Source of the DNA: Mucilaginibacter ginsenosidivorax
GTDB lineage: Bacteria > Bacteroidota > Bacteroidia > Sphingobacteriales > Sphingobacteriaceae
Length of the DNA: 64,000 bases
Direction of reading: 5' to 3'
Assembly (NCBI RefSeq): GCF_007971525.1
Contig: NZ_CP042437.1
Coordinates: 1 to 64,000, forward strand
Position numbers and translations under genes: made by a program. The notes below the pieces were generated by a model. The model ran no database searches. It saw only the letters and a program-made list of their open reading frames with translations, and was not told the DNA's origin. This document shows positions 19,437 to 27,956 of the stretch, one piece after another (the first letter of the stretch is position 1; each line of letters begins with the position of its first letter).

Positions 19437-20567
19437 TTGACATCAGCCAGCGAACACCTGAAAATAAAAATTGACGAGCGAAAGGAAGCCGGCATATACC
19501 GCAGCCTGAAACCAGGAAACAGCCTTGTCGACTTCTGCTCAAACGATTACCTGGGTTTCGCACGGTCGGCTGTATTAAAAGAAGATGTTAAAGCCGAATT
19601 CAATAGTCATCCATTGAGCCTAAACGGTTCAACAGGCTCAAGGCTACTTTCGGGAAACTCGCAATATGCCGAAGACCTGGAACAGGAAATTGCGGCATTT
19701 CATGAATTTGAAGCCGGCTTGCTATTTAACTCAGGTTATGACGCCAATCTCGGTCTGCTCTCGTCCCTTGCGCAACGTGGCGATACCATTATTCTTGATG
19801 AATTAATACATGCCTCGGCTATCGACGGTGCAAGGCTAAGTAACGCCAACCGGTATAGCTTCAAACATAACAGTATGGAAAGCCTGGAGGCCAAATTAAA
19901 GGCATCTAAAGGCAATTGCTATGTGGTTGTTGAAAGTATCTACTCTATGGACGGCGATTCGGCCCTAATAAAGGATATCGTTGATATAACAGAAAGGTAC
20001 GGTGCGCATTTAATTGTTGATGAAGCACATGCAGTTGGCTTATTCAAAAAAGGCTTAACCAATCAACTTGGCCTCCAAAACCGCGTGTTTGCCACGGTTG
20101 TCACTTTTGGTAAGGCACTTGGCAGTCACGGGGCTATTGTGCTGGGCAGCAAGGTGCTAAAGCAATACCTGATAAACTTTGCCCGGCCATTTATTTATAG
20201 CACGGCCCCCTCCTTTCATCATTTAGCTTCGATAAAAATGGCTTATCGGCTTTTAAATAATGCCGAAGAGGAAATTATCAACTTGAAAAACAACATCGCA
20301 TATTTTAAAAAGCATGTTGACTTCAATAGTGATTACCCTTTATTGCAAAGTGATAGCGCTATCCAATGTATTATTTTAAAAAACAATGACACGGCCCGCC
20401 TGATAGCAAATACCTTACAGTCAGCCGGTTTAGATGTACGACCCATTTTAAGCCCAACGGTAGCCGCCGGTACGGAACGTATAAGAATATGCCTGCATAG
20501 TTTTAATACCTTAAATGAATTAGCTTTGCTTTGCAATACAGTAAATAATTTTATTAATGCCCGCTAA
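19437..20567 (+). CDS. bioF: 8-amino-7-oxononanoate synthase (BioF)
   Basis: This PLP enzyme joins pimeloyl thioester and L-alanine in biotin synthesis. It has 376 residues of the alpha-oxoamine synthase family, with SNDYLG near residue 35, GSTGSRLLSG, DEAHAVG (Asp195, His198), and the PLP lysine Lys226 in TFGKALGSHG. The best start is TTG 19437, because no ATG or GTG lies at the conserved N-terminus. It overlaps bioD by 11 bp, so the two are translated from one message. The bioA and bioB genes are not in this window. Confidence 0.88.
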   Translation: MTSASEHLKIKIDERKEAGIYRSLKPGNSLVDFCSNDYLGFARSAVLKEDVKAEFNSHPLSLNGSTGSRLLSGNSQYAEDLEQEIAAFHEFEAGLLFNSGYDANLGLLSSLAQRGDTIILDELIHASAIDGARLSNANRYSFKHNSMESLEAKLKASKGNCYVVVESIYSMDGDSALIKDIVDITERYGAHLIVDEAHAVGLFKKGLTNQLGLQNRVFATVVTFGKALGSHGAIVLGSKVLKQYLINFARPFIYSTAPSFHHLASIKMAYRLLNNAEEEIINLKNNIAYFKKHVDFNSDYPLLQSDSAIQCIILKNNDTARLIANTLQSAGLDVRPILSPTVAAGTERIRICLHSFNTLNELALLCNTVNNFINAR

Positions 20568-21174
20568 ACAACCCATTTTTATTACCGGCATTGGCACCGG
20601 TATTGGCAAAACTATAACATCGGCAATTGTGACCGAAAAATTAAAAGCCGATTATTGGAAACCTATCCAATCAGGCGATTTGGATAATAGCGATACCATG
20701 AAAGTACAAAGCCTGGTTTCCAATCCTATAACAAAATTTCATACCGAAGCATATCGCTTAACACAGCCATTTTCACCTCATAAATCAGCCGCAATTGATA
20801 AGATTAGCATCGATATGGAAAATATCGTGTTACCTAAAACAGATAACCAGCTGGTGATTGAAGGCGCAGGCGGTTTAATGGTGCCTCTGAACGATAATTT
20901 TTTAATGATCGACCTGATTAAACAACTTAACCCAAAAGTGATCCTGGTATCACAGCATTACCTGGGGAGCATTAATCATACCCTGTTATCCATACACGCG
21001 CTTAAAAAATACAACATAGACGTTATTGGTATAATTTTTAACGGCGCCAAGGATATTTATTCAAAAAGCTATATTCTCAATTATTCAAATCTTCCTGAAT
21101 TGGGCACCATACCCACTTTTGAAAATCTAACCAGGAAGGCAATTACAGATGCCGGAGCTCTTATTAGCCTATAA
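20557..21174 (+). CDS. bioD: Dethiobiotin synthase (BioD)
   Basis: This ATP-dependent enzyme closes the ureido ring of dethiobiotin from 7,8-diaminopelargonic acid and CO2. It has 205 residues, with P-loop GIGTGIGKT at residues 11-19, the KPIQSG substrate segment near 37, and VIEGAGGLMVPL around 108-119. It starts inside the last codons of bioF. The gap of 64 bp to the next gene shows no terminator, so read-through is possible. Confidence 0.93.
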   Translation: MPAKQPIFITGIGTGIGKTITSAIVTEKLKADYWKPIQSGDLDNSDTMKVQSLVSNPITKFHTEAYRLTQPFSPHKSAAIDKISIDMENIVLPKTDNQLVIEGAGGLMVPLNDNFLMIDLIKQLNPKVILVSQHYLGSINHTLLSIHALKKYNIDVIGIIFNGAKDIYSKSYILNYSNLPELGTIPTFENLTRKAITDAGALISL

Positions 21175-21238
21175 TACCCTGGTGAGGTTTTGCAAAACCA
21201 ATAATTTGAATCAATTTAGTAATTGTATAAACTAATAA

Positions 21239-22147
21239 ATGATGAAAAACATAACCGTTATTGGATCCGGAACTATGGGTAACGGCATAGCCCACACCTT
21301 TGCGCAATATGGGTTTGAGGTAGCGCTGGTTGATATCAACGCCGATGCACTGGCAAAGGCCTTACAAACAATTACCAATAATCTTGACAGGCAACTAAAA
21401 AAAGGCAGTATTGATGAGATTGCTAAAACAAACACGCTAAGCCGGATCAAGACGTATACCGATCTGAAAGAAGGTGCTGCATCGGCCGACCTTGTTATTG
21501 AAGCCGCTACCGAAAACCGGGAAATTAAACTCAATTTATTTAAACAACTAAGCGAAATTTGTTCATACGATGTTATTCTGGCTTCCAACACATCATCTAT
21601 ATCAATAACCGAAATTGCGGCTGCCACCAAAAATCCGGGCAATGTAATTGGCATGCACTTTATGAACCCGGTACCGGTAATGAAATTGGTAGAAGTGATC
21701 AGGGGGTATTCTACATCAGATTCGGTCACGCAAACCATTATGCAGCTGGCCCAAAAGCTGGATAAAGACCCTGTTGAAGTAAACGATTATCCCGGTTTTG
21801 TTGCCAACCGCATTTTAATGCCAATGATTAACGAAGCCATTTATACGCTATACGAAGGTGTAGCCGGAGTGCAGGAAATTGATACCGTTATGAAATTGGG
21901 CATGGCCCACCCCATGGGTCCGCTACAATTGGCCGACTTCATTGGCCTGGATGTTTGCCTGGCTATATTAAAAGTATTGTACGATGGCTTCGGTAATCAA
22001 AAATATGCACCTTGCCCCCTACTGGTAAACATGGTTACAGCCGGCCACCGCGGCATAAAAACCGGGAGTGGATTTTATAAATATACCGCGGGTAGTAAAG
22101 AGTTGGTAGTAGCAAACAAGTTCACTAAATCTCCATTAAACCAATAA
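21239..22147 (+). CDS. hbd: 3-hydroxybutyryl-CoA (3-hydroxyacyl-CoA) dehydrogenase
   Basis: This NAD(P)-dependent oxidoreductase acts on 3-hydroxyacyl-CoA in fatty acid or butyrate-type metabolism. It has 302 residues: Rossmann fold GSGTMGNGIA at 9-18, EAATENREIK, SNTSSISITEIA, and catalytic His140 in GMHFMNPVPVMKLVEVI. The C-terminal helical domain includes DYPGFVANRILMPMINEA and GIKTGSGFYKY. It could start at either of two adjacent ATG codons (21239 or 21242). Its genetic link to the biotin genes is only by proximity. Confidence 0.92.
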   Translation: MMKNITVIGSGTMGNGIAHTFAQYGFEVALVDINADALAKALQTITNNLDRQLKKGSIDEIAKTNTLSRIKTYTDLKEGAASADLVIEAATENREIKLNLFKQLSEICSYDVILASNTSSISITEIAAATKNPGNVIGMHFMNPVPVMKLVEVIRGYSTSDSVTQTIMQLAQKLDKDPVEVNDYPGFVANRILMPMINEAIYTLYEGVAGVQEIDTVMKLGMAHPMGPLQLADFIGLDVCLAILKVLYDGFGNQKYAPCPLLVNMVTAGHRGIKTGSGFYKYTAGSKELVVANKFTKSPLNQ

Positions 22148-22195
22148 TCCCCGAAACTGTCAAACGTCTGTAAGTAACTATTAAACATTTTACAG

Positions 22196-22486
22196 ATGAA
22201 AACAATTGCGAAAACCGGATTAATATTAGCCTTATCAGCATCACTATTTACATCCTGCGCAGCAGATTATTATGTAGCCGAACGCCCTGCCGAACCTGTA
22301 TATGTACGGCCGGCAGCACCCTATCCGGGGGCTTATTGGATACCTGGCGAATGGGCCTGGCGTGGCGGCAGATATGTTTATATCAACGGGTATTATGCAA
22401 GGCCACGTGCCAATCGTGTTTATGTACAAGGCTACTGGCATCCTGTTAGCCATGGCTATGCATGGCACAGGGGTTATTGGAGGTAA
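22196..22486 (+). CDS. YXWGXW repeat-containing lipoprotein
   Basis: This is a 96-residue surface lipoprotein with lipobox FTSC (Cys21). The mature part is Tyr/Trp/Gly/Pro-rich, with tandem units of the YXWGXW kind: YWIPGEWAWRGGRYVYINGYYARP, shown in part here, then GYWHPVSHGYAWHRGYW. The function is unknown; such proteins are common in Bacteroidota and Proteobacteria envelopes. A 21-bp-stem terminator follows. Confidence 0.85.
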   Translation: MKTIAKTGLILALSASLFTSCAADYYVAERPAEPVYVRPAAPYPGAYWIPGEWAWRGGRYVYINGYYARPRANRVYVQGYWHPVSHGYAWHRGYWR

Positions 22487-22490
22487 GCGA

Positions 22491-22515
22491 GGCCCCCTAA
22501 CCCCCTAAAGGGGGA
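22491..22515. repeat. GC-rich CCCCCT...AGGGGG hairpin repeat, copy 1
   Basis: GCCCCCTAACCCCCTAAAGGGGG lies 4 bp after a stop codon. It belongs with similar elements at 35811, 40387 and 47456, which share CCTAAAtCCCC-hairpin-GGGGaga-CTT architecture. Confidence 0.65.
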
Positions 22516-22523
22516 ATGATAGT

Positions 22524-22575
22524 TTTAAAAGCAAAACGCATAGTGATTTGAATAACTATGCGTTTTGCTTTTAAA
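22524..22575. terminator. Bidirectional terminator between the YXWGXW gene and argS
   Basis: A perfect 21-bp stem (TTTAAAAGCAAAACGCATAGT with its complement) has a 10-nt loop and sits between two convergent genes. The A/T-rich outer stem provides a T-tract on both strands. Confidence 0.88.
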
Positions 22576-22599
22576 CTCCCTATTCAGGAGGCTGTGGCT

Positions 22600-24528
22600 C
22601 TACATTCTCTCTGGTACATCTATTCCTAACAAAGCCATTCCTTTGCTAATTACTTTGGCCGACGAAGCGGACAGTTCCAATCTAAATTGTTTCAGCACCT
22701 CATTTTCTGCCTGTAGTATCGATTTTTCGTGGTAAAACTTATTATAAGTCTTGGCCAACTCGTAAACATAGTTTGCAATAATTGCAGGGCTGTAGCCATT
22801 GGCGGCATCTGTTATTACCGTTGGGAATTGGGTTAATAGTACAATAAGGTCGCGCTCTACTCCGTCAATTTCAGATATTGATATCTGATTCGTCTGCAGA
22901 TAATTTGCTTTATTTAAAACTGATTTGATACGGGCGTGAGTATATTGAATAAAAGGCCCGGTATGTCCCTCAAATTCTACTGATTCATTAGGATCAAATA
23001 GCAAACGTTTTTTAGGGTCAACCTTCAGCAGGAAATATTTTAGCGCGCCCATGCCTATAGTATGGTATAACTGCAGCTTATATTCGTTGCTAAAACCATC
23101 CACCTTGCCCATGGCCTCGGTTTTTTGTTTAGCAGTATCATTCATCTCGGCTATCAGGTTATCTGCATCAACAACTGTTCCTTCACGCGACTTCAGCTTG
23201 CCCGAAGGTAGATCGACCATGCCATATGATAAATGAAACAGTCCGTCGGCACCTGCCTTGCCCAATTTATTGAGGATCAAGAAAAGCACTTTAAAGTGAT
23301 AATCCTGTTCGTTACCTACCACATAAATAGATTTATCCATGTGGAAGTCGTTATATTTTAATTGGGCCGTACCTAAATCCTGGGTAATGTAAACCGACGT
23401 TCCGTCTCCGCGTAAAACCAGTTTTTCATCCAGCCCATCGGCAGTCAGGTCTATCCAAACCGAACCATCCGGCTTTTTAAAGAAAACACCTTTTTCCAGG
23501 CCCTCATCAATAATATCTTTACCCAACAAATAGGTGTTCGATTCGTAGTAATATTTATCAAAATCAACACCCAGTTGTTTATAAGTTTCGGCAAAGCCTG
23601 CGTAAACCCAGCCATTCATGGTTTTCCAAAGGTCGAGAACTTGAGCATCACCGGCTTCCCATTTCTGGAGCATCTGCTGGGTTTCAACCATCAGCAAGGT
23701 TACATTTTTTGCTATCTCTTTGATCTTATCTTCCTCGGCACCAATTTTATCGGTTAACTCAGTAATAAGTTTGGTTTCATTTTCGGGAGTAGCATATTTT
23801 TTTGACTTTAACTTATCAATACTAATCAGCAGCGCCTGTATTTTCTCTTTTTGGTTATCATTAAAGAGCGTCAGATCATTTTCATCGTAAATGCGCTCCA
23901 GGATCGGTACTAATTGTTTTCTCAGCTCTTTATCAAACAACACATAATATTTGCCCACCAAATGGTCGCCTTTCAAGCCGGACGACTCAGGAGTTTCGCC
24001 ATTGCCAAACATTTGCCATGCCAGCATAGATTTACAAATGTGGATACCCCTGTCGTTCACCAGGTTTGCCTTTACAACATCATACCCGGCAGCTGCCAGA
24101 ATTTGTGCCACCGAAAAGCCTAAAAGGTTATTTCGGATATGGCCCAGGTGCAACGGCTTATTGGTGTTTGGTGATGAATATTCAACCATTACCTTTTGCC
24201 CGTTAGGCTTAGCTACAGCAAAATCATCGGGTAATATTTGGTTATATAACTGTGTTATCCAATATTCGTCGCTTAACGAAATATTTAAAAACCCTTTAAC
24301 CACGTTGAAAGCGGCAACTTCGTTTAACTCATTTTTAAGGTACTCGCCTATTTCGGTACCGGTTTGCTCCGGCCCTTTGCGCGAAAATTTGGTAAACGGG
24401 AATGTGACTATGGTAACTTGTCCCCCAAATTCTTTACGGGTTTCCTGTAAGGTTATAGCGGCCGGGGCTACATCTGTTTGATACAAATGTTTAATGGCTT
24501 TAACGGCCGCTTCAATAATAAAATCCAT
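22600..24528 (-). CDS. argS: Arginyl-tRNA synthetase
   Basis: This class I aminoacyl-tRNA synthetase charges tRNA-Arg. It has 642 residues: an N-terminal Add-1 domain, catalytic HLGH at 127-130 (PLHLGHIRNN), a KMSKS-like KLKSREG segment, and a C-terminal DALR anticodon-binding helical domain ending LLGIDVPERM. A lysine-rich insertion near residues 200-280 is typical of the Bacteroidota form. It sits next to the arginine catabolic genes, with a toxin-antitoxin pair between. Confidence 0.95.
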   Translation of the reverse strand: MDFIIEAAVKAIKHLYQTDVAPAAITLQETRKEFGGQVTIVTFPFTKFSRKGPEQTGTEIGEYLKNELNEVAAFNVVKGFLNISLSDEYWITQLYNQILPDDFAVAKPNGQKVMVEYSSPNTNKPLHLGHIRNNLLGFSVAQILAAAGYDVVKANLVNDRGIHICKSMLAWQMFGNGETPESSGLKGDHLVGKYYVLFDKELRKQLVPILERIYDENDLTLFNDNQKEKIQALLISIDKLKSKKYATPENETKLITELTDKIGAEEDKIKEIAKNVTLLMVETQQMLQKWEAGDAQVLDLWKTMNGWVYAGFAETYKQLGVDFDKYYYESNTYLLGKDIIDEGLEKGVFFKKPDGSVWIDLTADGLDEKLVLRGDGTSVYITQDLGTAQLKYNDFHMDKSIYVVGNEQDYHFKVLFLILNKLGKAGADGLFHLSYGMVDLPSGKLKSREGTVVDADNLIAEMNDTAKQKTEAMGKVDGFSNEYKLQLYHTIGMGALKYFLLKVDPKKRLLFDPNESVEFEGHTGPFIQYTHARIKSVLNKANYLQTNQISISEIDGVERDLIVLLTQFPTVITDAANGYSPAIIANYVYELAKTYNKFYHEKSILQAENEVLKQFRLELSASSAKVISKGMALLGIDVPERM

Positions 24529-24595
24529 GCGGCAAAATTAATTAAATTGGGGATACTGGCTGAATAAATTTGGAGAGGCGAACAAAATGTGTTAC

Positions 24596-24985
24596 CTAAA
24601 TAACTAATCGGAGCTTTTCAATCCGTTCAAAGTGCCTTTTATTTAGCGTAGCACACGGGATGTTATGGCAGATTGCTGTAGCAGCAATAAATAAATCCGC
24701 GGTCTCTATTCCTTTGTTAATCTTTTTTAAATCTATATAAATTTGAGAAGCTGTAACTGCTACTTTGGCATCGAAATTTAAAATGTCCATTTTCCGAAAA
24801 AATAAATTCCAGTATTCCATCTGATCATCAAATGCGCCAGCATATATTTCATATTGTGTGACCGTAGAAACAGCAAATCTTTGACCTGTTTTAGTTAGTT
24901 GAAAAAAAGCAGTTTTAGTTTGGTTCTTTTTTCTAAAGTGCTCGATCAAAATGGAGGTGTCCAACAGGGTTATTTCGTCCGCCAT
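24596..24985 (-). CDS. VapC-like PIN-domain ribonuclease toxin
   Basis: This is a 129-residue probable toxin RNase. PIN-domain acidic residues are in place: Asp9 (LLDTSILIEHF), Glu46 (TQYEIYAG) and Asp97 (ETADLFIAATA). The ATALNKRHF-like end (CATLNKRHFERI) fits VapC. Its start overlaps the upstream small gene by 16 bp, the usual antitoxin-toxin order and coupling. The cellular target (tRNA or rRNA) cannot be told. Confidence 0.85.
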   Translation of the reverse strand: MADEITLLDTSILIEHFRKKNQTKTAFFQLTKTGQRFAVSTVTQYEIYAGAFDDQMEYWNLFFRKMDILNFDAKVAVTASQIYIDLKKINKGIETADLFIAATAICHNIPCATLNKRHFERIEKLRLVI

Positions 24986-25209
24986 CCATTCAAGCGTTTT
25001 CTTATTTCTTTATACTCTTTATATTGTTCGTCGCCAATTACAGGCCCGCTCAACAATAATTTCTGAAAATCAGTAAACTCATCTTTTTTGGGCTGTTCTC
25101 TTATCTTACTCAATTCCTGCTCCAAAATAGCCCGCTTGTCTTCAGGCAATTGCTGCACAGCATGCAATAACTCATCAAACTCTATTTCTACTTTCAATTC
25201 CATATTCAA
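24970..25209 (-). CDS. Putative VapB-like antitoxin
   Basis: This 79-residue acidic/basic protein precedes and overlaps the PIN toxin. The N-terminus (VEIEFDELLHAVQQLPEDKRAIL) is helical, and the C-terminal RKRLNGWRTK tail would wrap the toxin. I do not recognise a named DNA-binding domain, so the antitoxin role rests on position. Upstream, AATATTTAAAAGAATATT (about 25220-25237) is a dyad-like A/T element that could be the operator. It might start at ATG 25203 instead. Confidence 0.65.
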   Translation of the reverse strand: MNMELKVEIEFDELLHAVQQLPEDKRAILEQELSKIREQPKKDEFTDFQKLLLSGPVIGDEQYKEYKEIRKRLNGWRTK

Positions 25210-25290
25210 ATATAATCAATATTTAAAAGAATATTTAATCAGCTCGTTTCAATTTTCCTGCTCCGCTATCTTTTCTCATTTATTTTCTGA

Positions 25291-25298
25291 TAGATTTG
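25291..25298 (+). promoter_or_regulatory. Putative -7 box of the arginine deiminase gene
   Basis: TAGATTTG is an exact match to TAnnTTTG, 19 bp before ATG 25318. No TTTG is present at the -33 position, so the promoter may need an activator or be weak. Confidence 0.4.
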
Positions 25299-25317
25299 TG
25301 TTCCATCATTTCCATTT

Positions 25318-26760
25318 ATGACAGTAAAAAACTCCGATTTTAAAATAGATGTAACCTCCGAAATTGGCACCCTGCGTACCCTGCTCATTCACAGCCCCGA
25401 TAGCGGCCTTGGCAAAGTTGTGCCTTCCAAAGCACAGGATTGGCTTTTTGAAGATATTGTGCACCTGGATACCATGCGCCGTAACGAGTATGATTATTAC
25501 GTGAAACTACTACTCTATTTTTTAGATCCGGATAAAATAAAAGGCAAACTGCAACAGGTAGAAAGCGACTACGAGCGTGAATTTTTTAAGCCCGACAATA
25601 CCAATTTCCATGCCTCAAACAACGTTATTGAGATACAAACCCTGCTGGCCGATATTTTACAACAGCCGGATATCCGCAAAAAACTGGTGGCCTCTGTTTG
25701 TGCCATCGAAAGTTGTAATTACCGCCTACAGCAACAGTTGATAGATACAGATCCTGTTGAGCTGGCCAAGATCTTTATTTCGGGTTCATTAAATGATGAC
25801 GAAATGATCTTCGCCCCTATTCCCAATCTCATTTTTTCGCGCGATTTGGGTATAGCCATAAACAACCACATGCTGCTGAATAAGCCCGCCAAAAAAGCCC
25901 GTTTTCGCGAAACTTTACTGATGCGGTATATATTTTTCAATCACCCGCTGTTTGCCGCTTATCAAAACAACATTTTAGAGATTCCTGAAACAGCCCAACA
26001 TTTTTTGCGCCCCGGTGAGGATAACCAGGAAAAAACAACCCTGGAAGGTGGCGATGTTATGATGGTGAGCCCGCAGCATTTGCTGATAGGTTGCAGCGAG
26101 CGTACATCTATCAGCGGGGCAAATGAGGCTATTAAACTACTGTTTGATAACGATGTGGTAAAAAAGGTAACCATAGTAAAAATACCGCACAAGCGCGACT
26201 ATATGCACATTGATACCGTATTTACCCAGGTAAAGCGCAATACCTGGGTACTGCTGCGTTCATTAGCTGTGGCCGAGGCGCCGCTGGAAGAGCAGGAGCC
26301 AATGTCGTGGTTTGCCGATAAAAAATCAAAGGACAAAACCGAGATTGTACAGTTCAGGAAAGACAAGAAACCAAAAGTGTTTAATTGCCTTGAAGACCTG
26401 TTATCCAGTATCAGCGAAAAAGACCTGCAAAGCGAAGACAAAACCCGGTTCATTTACTCGGGCAATAATATATTCCCGTTTGATTCCCGCGAACAATGGA
26501 CAGATTCATGCAACTTGCTGGCCTTGAAAGAGGGCGTAGTTTTAGGTTACGACCGTAACGATAAAACCGTGGAAGCTTTTAAACAAAGCGGCTTTGAAGT
26601 TATAAAGGTTAATGAGTTGCTACAAAAATTTGAATCGGGCGAACTTGACCCAAAAACTATTACCGACACATTAATTTTAATGCCATCTGCTGAACTTTCC
26701 CGTGCCCGCGGTGGTTTTCATTGTATGAGTATGCCTTTGTTAAGAGATAAAGTAATCTGA
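25318..26760 (+). CDS. arcA: Arginine deiminase family protein
   Basis: This protein probably hydrolyses L-arginine to L-citrulline and ammonia. Family motifs are in order: PNLIFSRDLG, LEGGDVM, HIDTVF (His297), and RGGFHCMSMP with the nucleophile Cys469. At 480 residues it is longer than the roughly 410-residue ArcA of fermenters, with extra segments near 95-150 and 325-370. It is followed after 104 bp by a second guanidine/ureido-modifying enzyme and then arginine decarboxylase, which supports an arginine role. An agmatine or peptidyl-arginine substrate is less likely but not excluded. Confidence 0.8.
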   Translation: MTVKNSDFKIDVTSEIGTLRTLLIHSPDSGLGKVVPSKAQDWLFEDIVHLDTMRRNEYDYYVKLLLYFLDPDKIKGKLQQVESDYEREFFKPDNTNFHASNNVIEIQTLLADILQQPDIRKKLVASVCAIESCNYRLQQQLIDTDPVELAKIFISGSLNDDEMIFAPIPNLIFSRDLGIAINNHMLLNKPAKKARFRETLLMRYIFFNHPLFAAYQNNILEIPETAQHFLRPGEDNQEKTTLEGGDVMMVSPQHLLIGCSERTSISGANEAIKLLFDNDVVKKVTIVKIPHKRDYMHIDTVFTQVKRNTWVLLRSLAVAEAPLEEQEPMSWFADKKSKDKTEIVQFRKDKKPKVFNCLEDLLSSISEKDLQSEDKTRFIYSGNNIFPFDSREQWTDSCNLLALKEGVVLGYDRNDKTVEAFKQSGFEVIKVNELLQKFESGELDPKTITDTLILMPSAELSRARGGFHCMSMPLLRDKVI

Positions 26761-26873
26761 ATCAGAATTTACAGAATTAAAGAATTTACAAAATGAAAGG
26801 GGGAGCAAATTCTGCTAATTCTAAAATTCTGTAAATTCTGATTCTGACTAATGACCATTGACCAATGACTAAC
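26760..26873. repeat. AATTTACAGAATT inverted-word element plus GACCATTGACCAATGAC word
   Basis: The left arm (26760-26790) carries AATCAGAATTTACAGAATT and a second AGAATTTACA. The right arm (26807-26846) carries AATTCT words ending AATTCTGTAAATTCTGATT. A different word, GACCATTGACCAATGAC, follows at 26853-26869 and runs through the ATG at 26865. The element begins on the last base of one stop codon and ends in the next start codon. Confidence 0.8.
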
Positions 26874-27788
26874 ACCCAATCAACATCAAACATATTAATG
26901 ATAAGGCCGGTAAGTTTCGGCTTCAATGAGCAAACTGCCGAAAGCAATGCGTTCCAAAACCGGGATGCCGACCAGCAGGCCGTGCAGGATAAAGCACTTG
27001 CCGAGTTTGATCATTTTGTAAAAACTTTGGAGCACGCCGGTGTTCAGGTAACCGTGGTAAACGATACGCCACAGCCCCACACACCCGATTCTATTTTCCC
27101 CAATAATTGGGTATCATTTCATGATGACGGCACAATTTTCCTTTACCCTATGCAGGCCGAAAACCGCAGGCTGGAGCGCCGGGAAGATATTATAACCGAC
27201 CTGGAAGATAAATTTAAAGTGGGTCATATTATTGACCTGAGCCGTTTCGAGGCTGATGACCGCTTTTTAGAAGGTACCGGGAGCATGGTGTTGGATAGGG
27301 AAAACAAAATTGCATATGCTTGCCTATCGCCACGTACTGATAAACAGGTGTTAGATTTATTTTGTGAACAGGCCGGTTACAAAGCCATTAGCTTTGACGC
27401 GGCCGACGAGCATGGCAAAGCGATATACCATACCAATGTATTGATGTGCGTAGGCAGCAAATTTGCGGTCATTTGTGCCGATAGCATTCCTAACCCTCAC
27501 GAGCGTATAGTTGTTTTAGAATCGCTTAAATCAACTCAAAAGGAGGTTATTACCATCAGCTTTGAGCAGATGAACCATTTTGCGGGCAATATGCTCGAGG
27601 TAAAGAATGATAAGGGCGAAATATTAATTGTGATGTCGAAAAACGCTTACGAGGCTTTGATTGATGTACAACGGGCCAGTTTAGAAAAGTATGGCAAAAT
27701 AATTTACGCCGATATAAATACTATTGAAACCAATGGCGGCGGCAGCGCCCGGTGTATGATGGCCGAGGTGCATTTACCCCTTAGTTAA
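26865..27788 (+). CDS. ctlX: CtlX-type citrulline hydrolase (amidinotransferase/deiminase fold)
   Basis: This is a 307-residue guanidine-modifying superfamily enzyme, related to citrulline ureidase CtlX, which converts citrulline to ornithine, CO2 and ammonia. Motifs: DSIFPNNWVSFHDDGTIFLYPM, EGTGSMVLD, YHTNVLM with the catalytic His, and GGGSARCMMAEV with Cys297 as nucleophile. Placed directly after arginine deiminase, it would complete a two-step route from arginine to ornithine without carbamoyl phosphate. The exact reaction is inferred from family and context; dimethylargininase-like activity is the main alternative. Confidence 0.75.
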   Translation: MTNTQSTSNILMIRPVSFGFNEQTAESNAFQNRDADQQAVQDKALAEFDHFVKTLEHAGVQVTVVNDTPQPHTPDSIFPNNWVSFHDDGTIFLYPMQAENRRLERREDIITDLEDKFKVGHIIDLSRFEADDRFLEGTGSMVLDRENKIAYACLSPRTDKQVLDLFCEQAGYKAISFDAADEHGKAIYHTNVLMCVGSKFAVICADSIPNPHERIVVLESLKSTQKEVITISFEQMNHFAGNMLEVKNDKGEILIVMSKNAYEALIDVQRASLEKYGKIIYADINTIETNGGGSARCMMAEVHLPLS

Positions 27789-27794
27789 TAGCCA

Positions 27795-27858
27795 ATAGAT
27801 CATAGTTCATGGCAACTTCATTTTCCACCATGAACTATGATCTATGAACCATGAACCA
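27795..27858. repeat. 18-bp inverted repeat of the CTATGAACCATGAAC word
   Basis: ATAGATCATAGTTCATGG (27795-27812) pairs perfectly with 27828-27845 across 15 nt. The right arm continues with GAACCATGAACC. It begins 7 bp after the ctlX stop. It has no T-tract and so is not a normal terminator. Confidence 0.8.
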
Positions 27859-27956
27859 CCTGCACAAACAAATTACATTCAAACCATAAATTTTATCCCA
27901 ACAAATAGCCAATTATTCCGTTTTAAAATCACATTTTTGCCCCAAATTTTTTAAGG

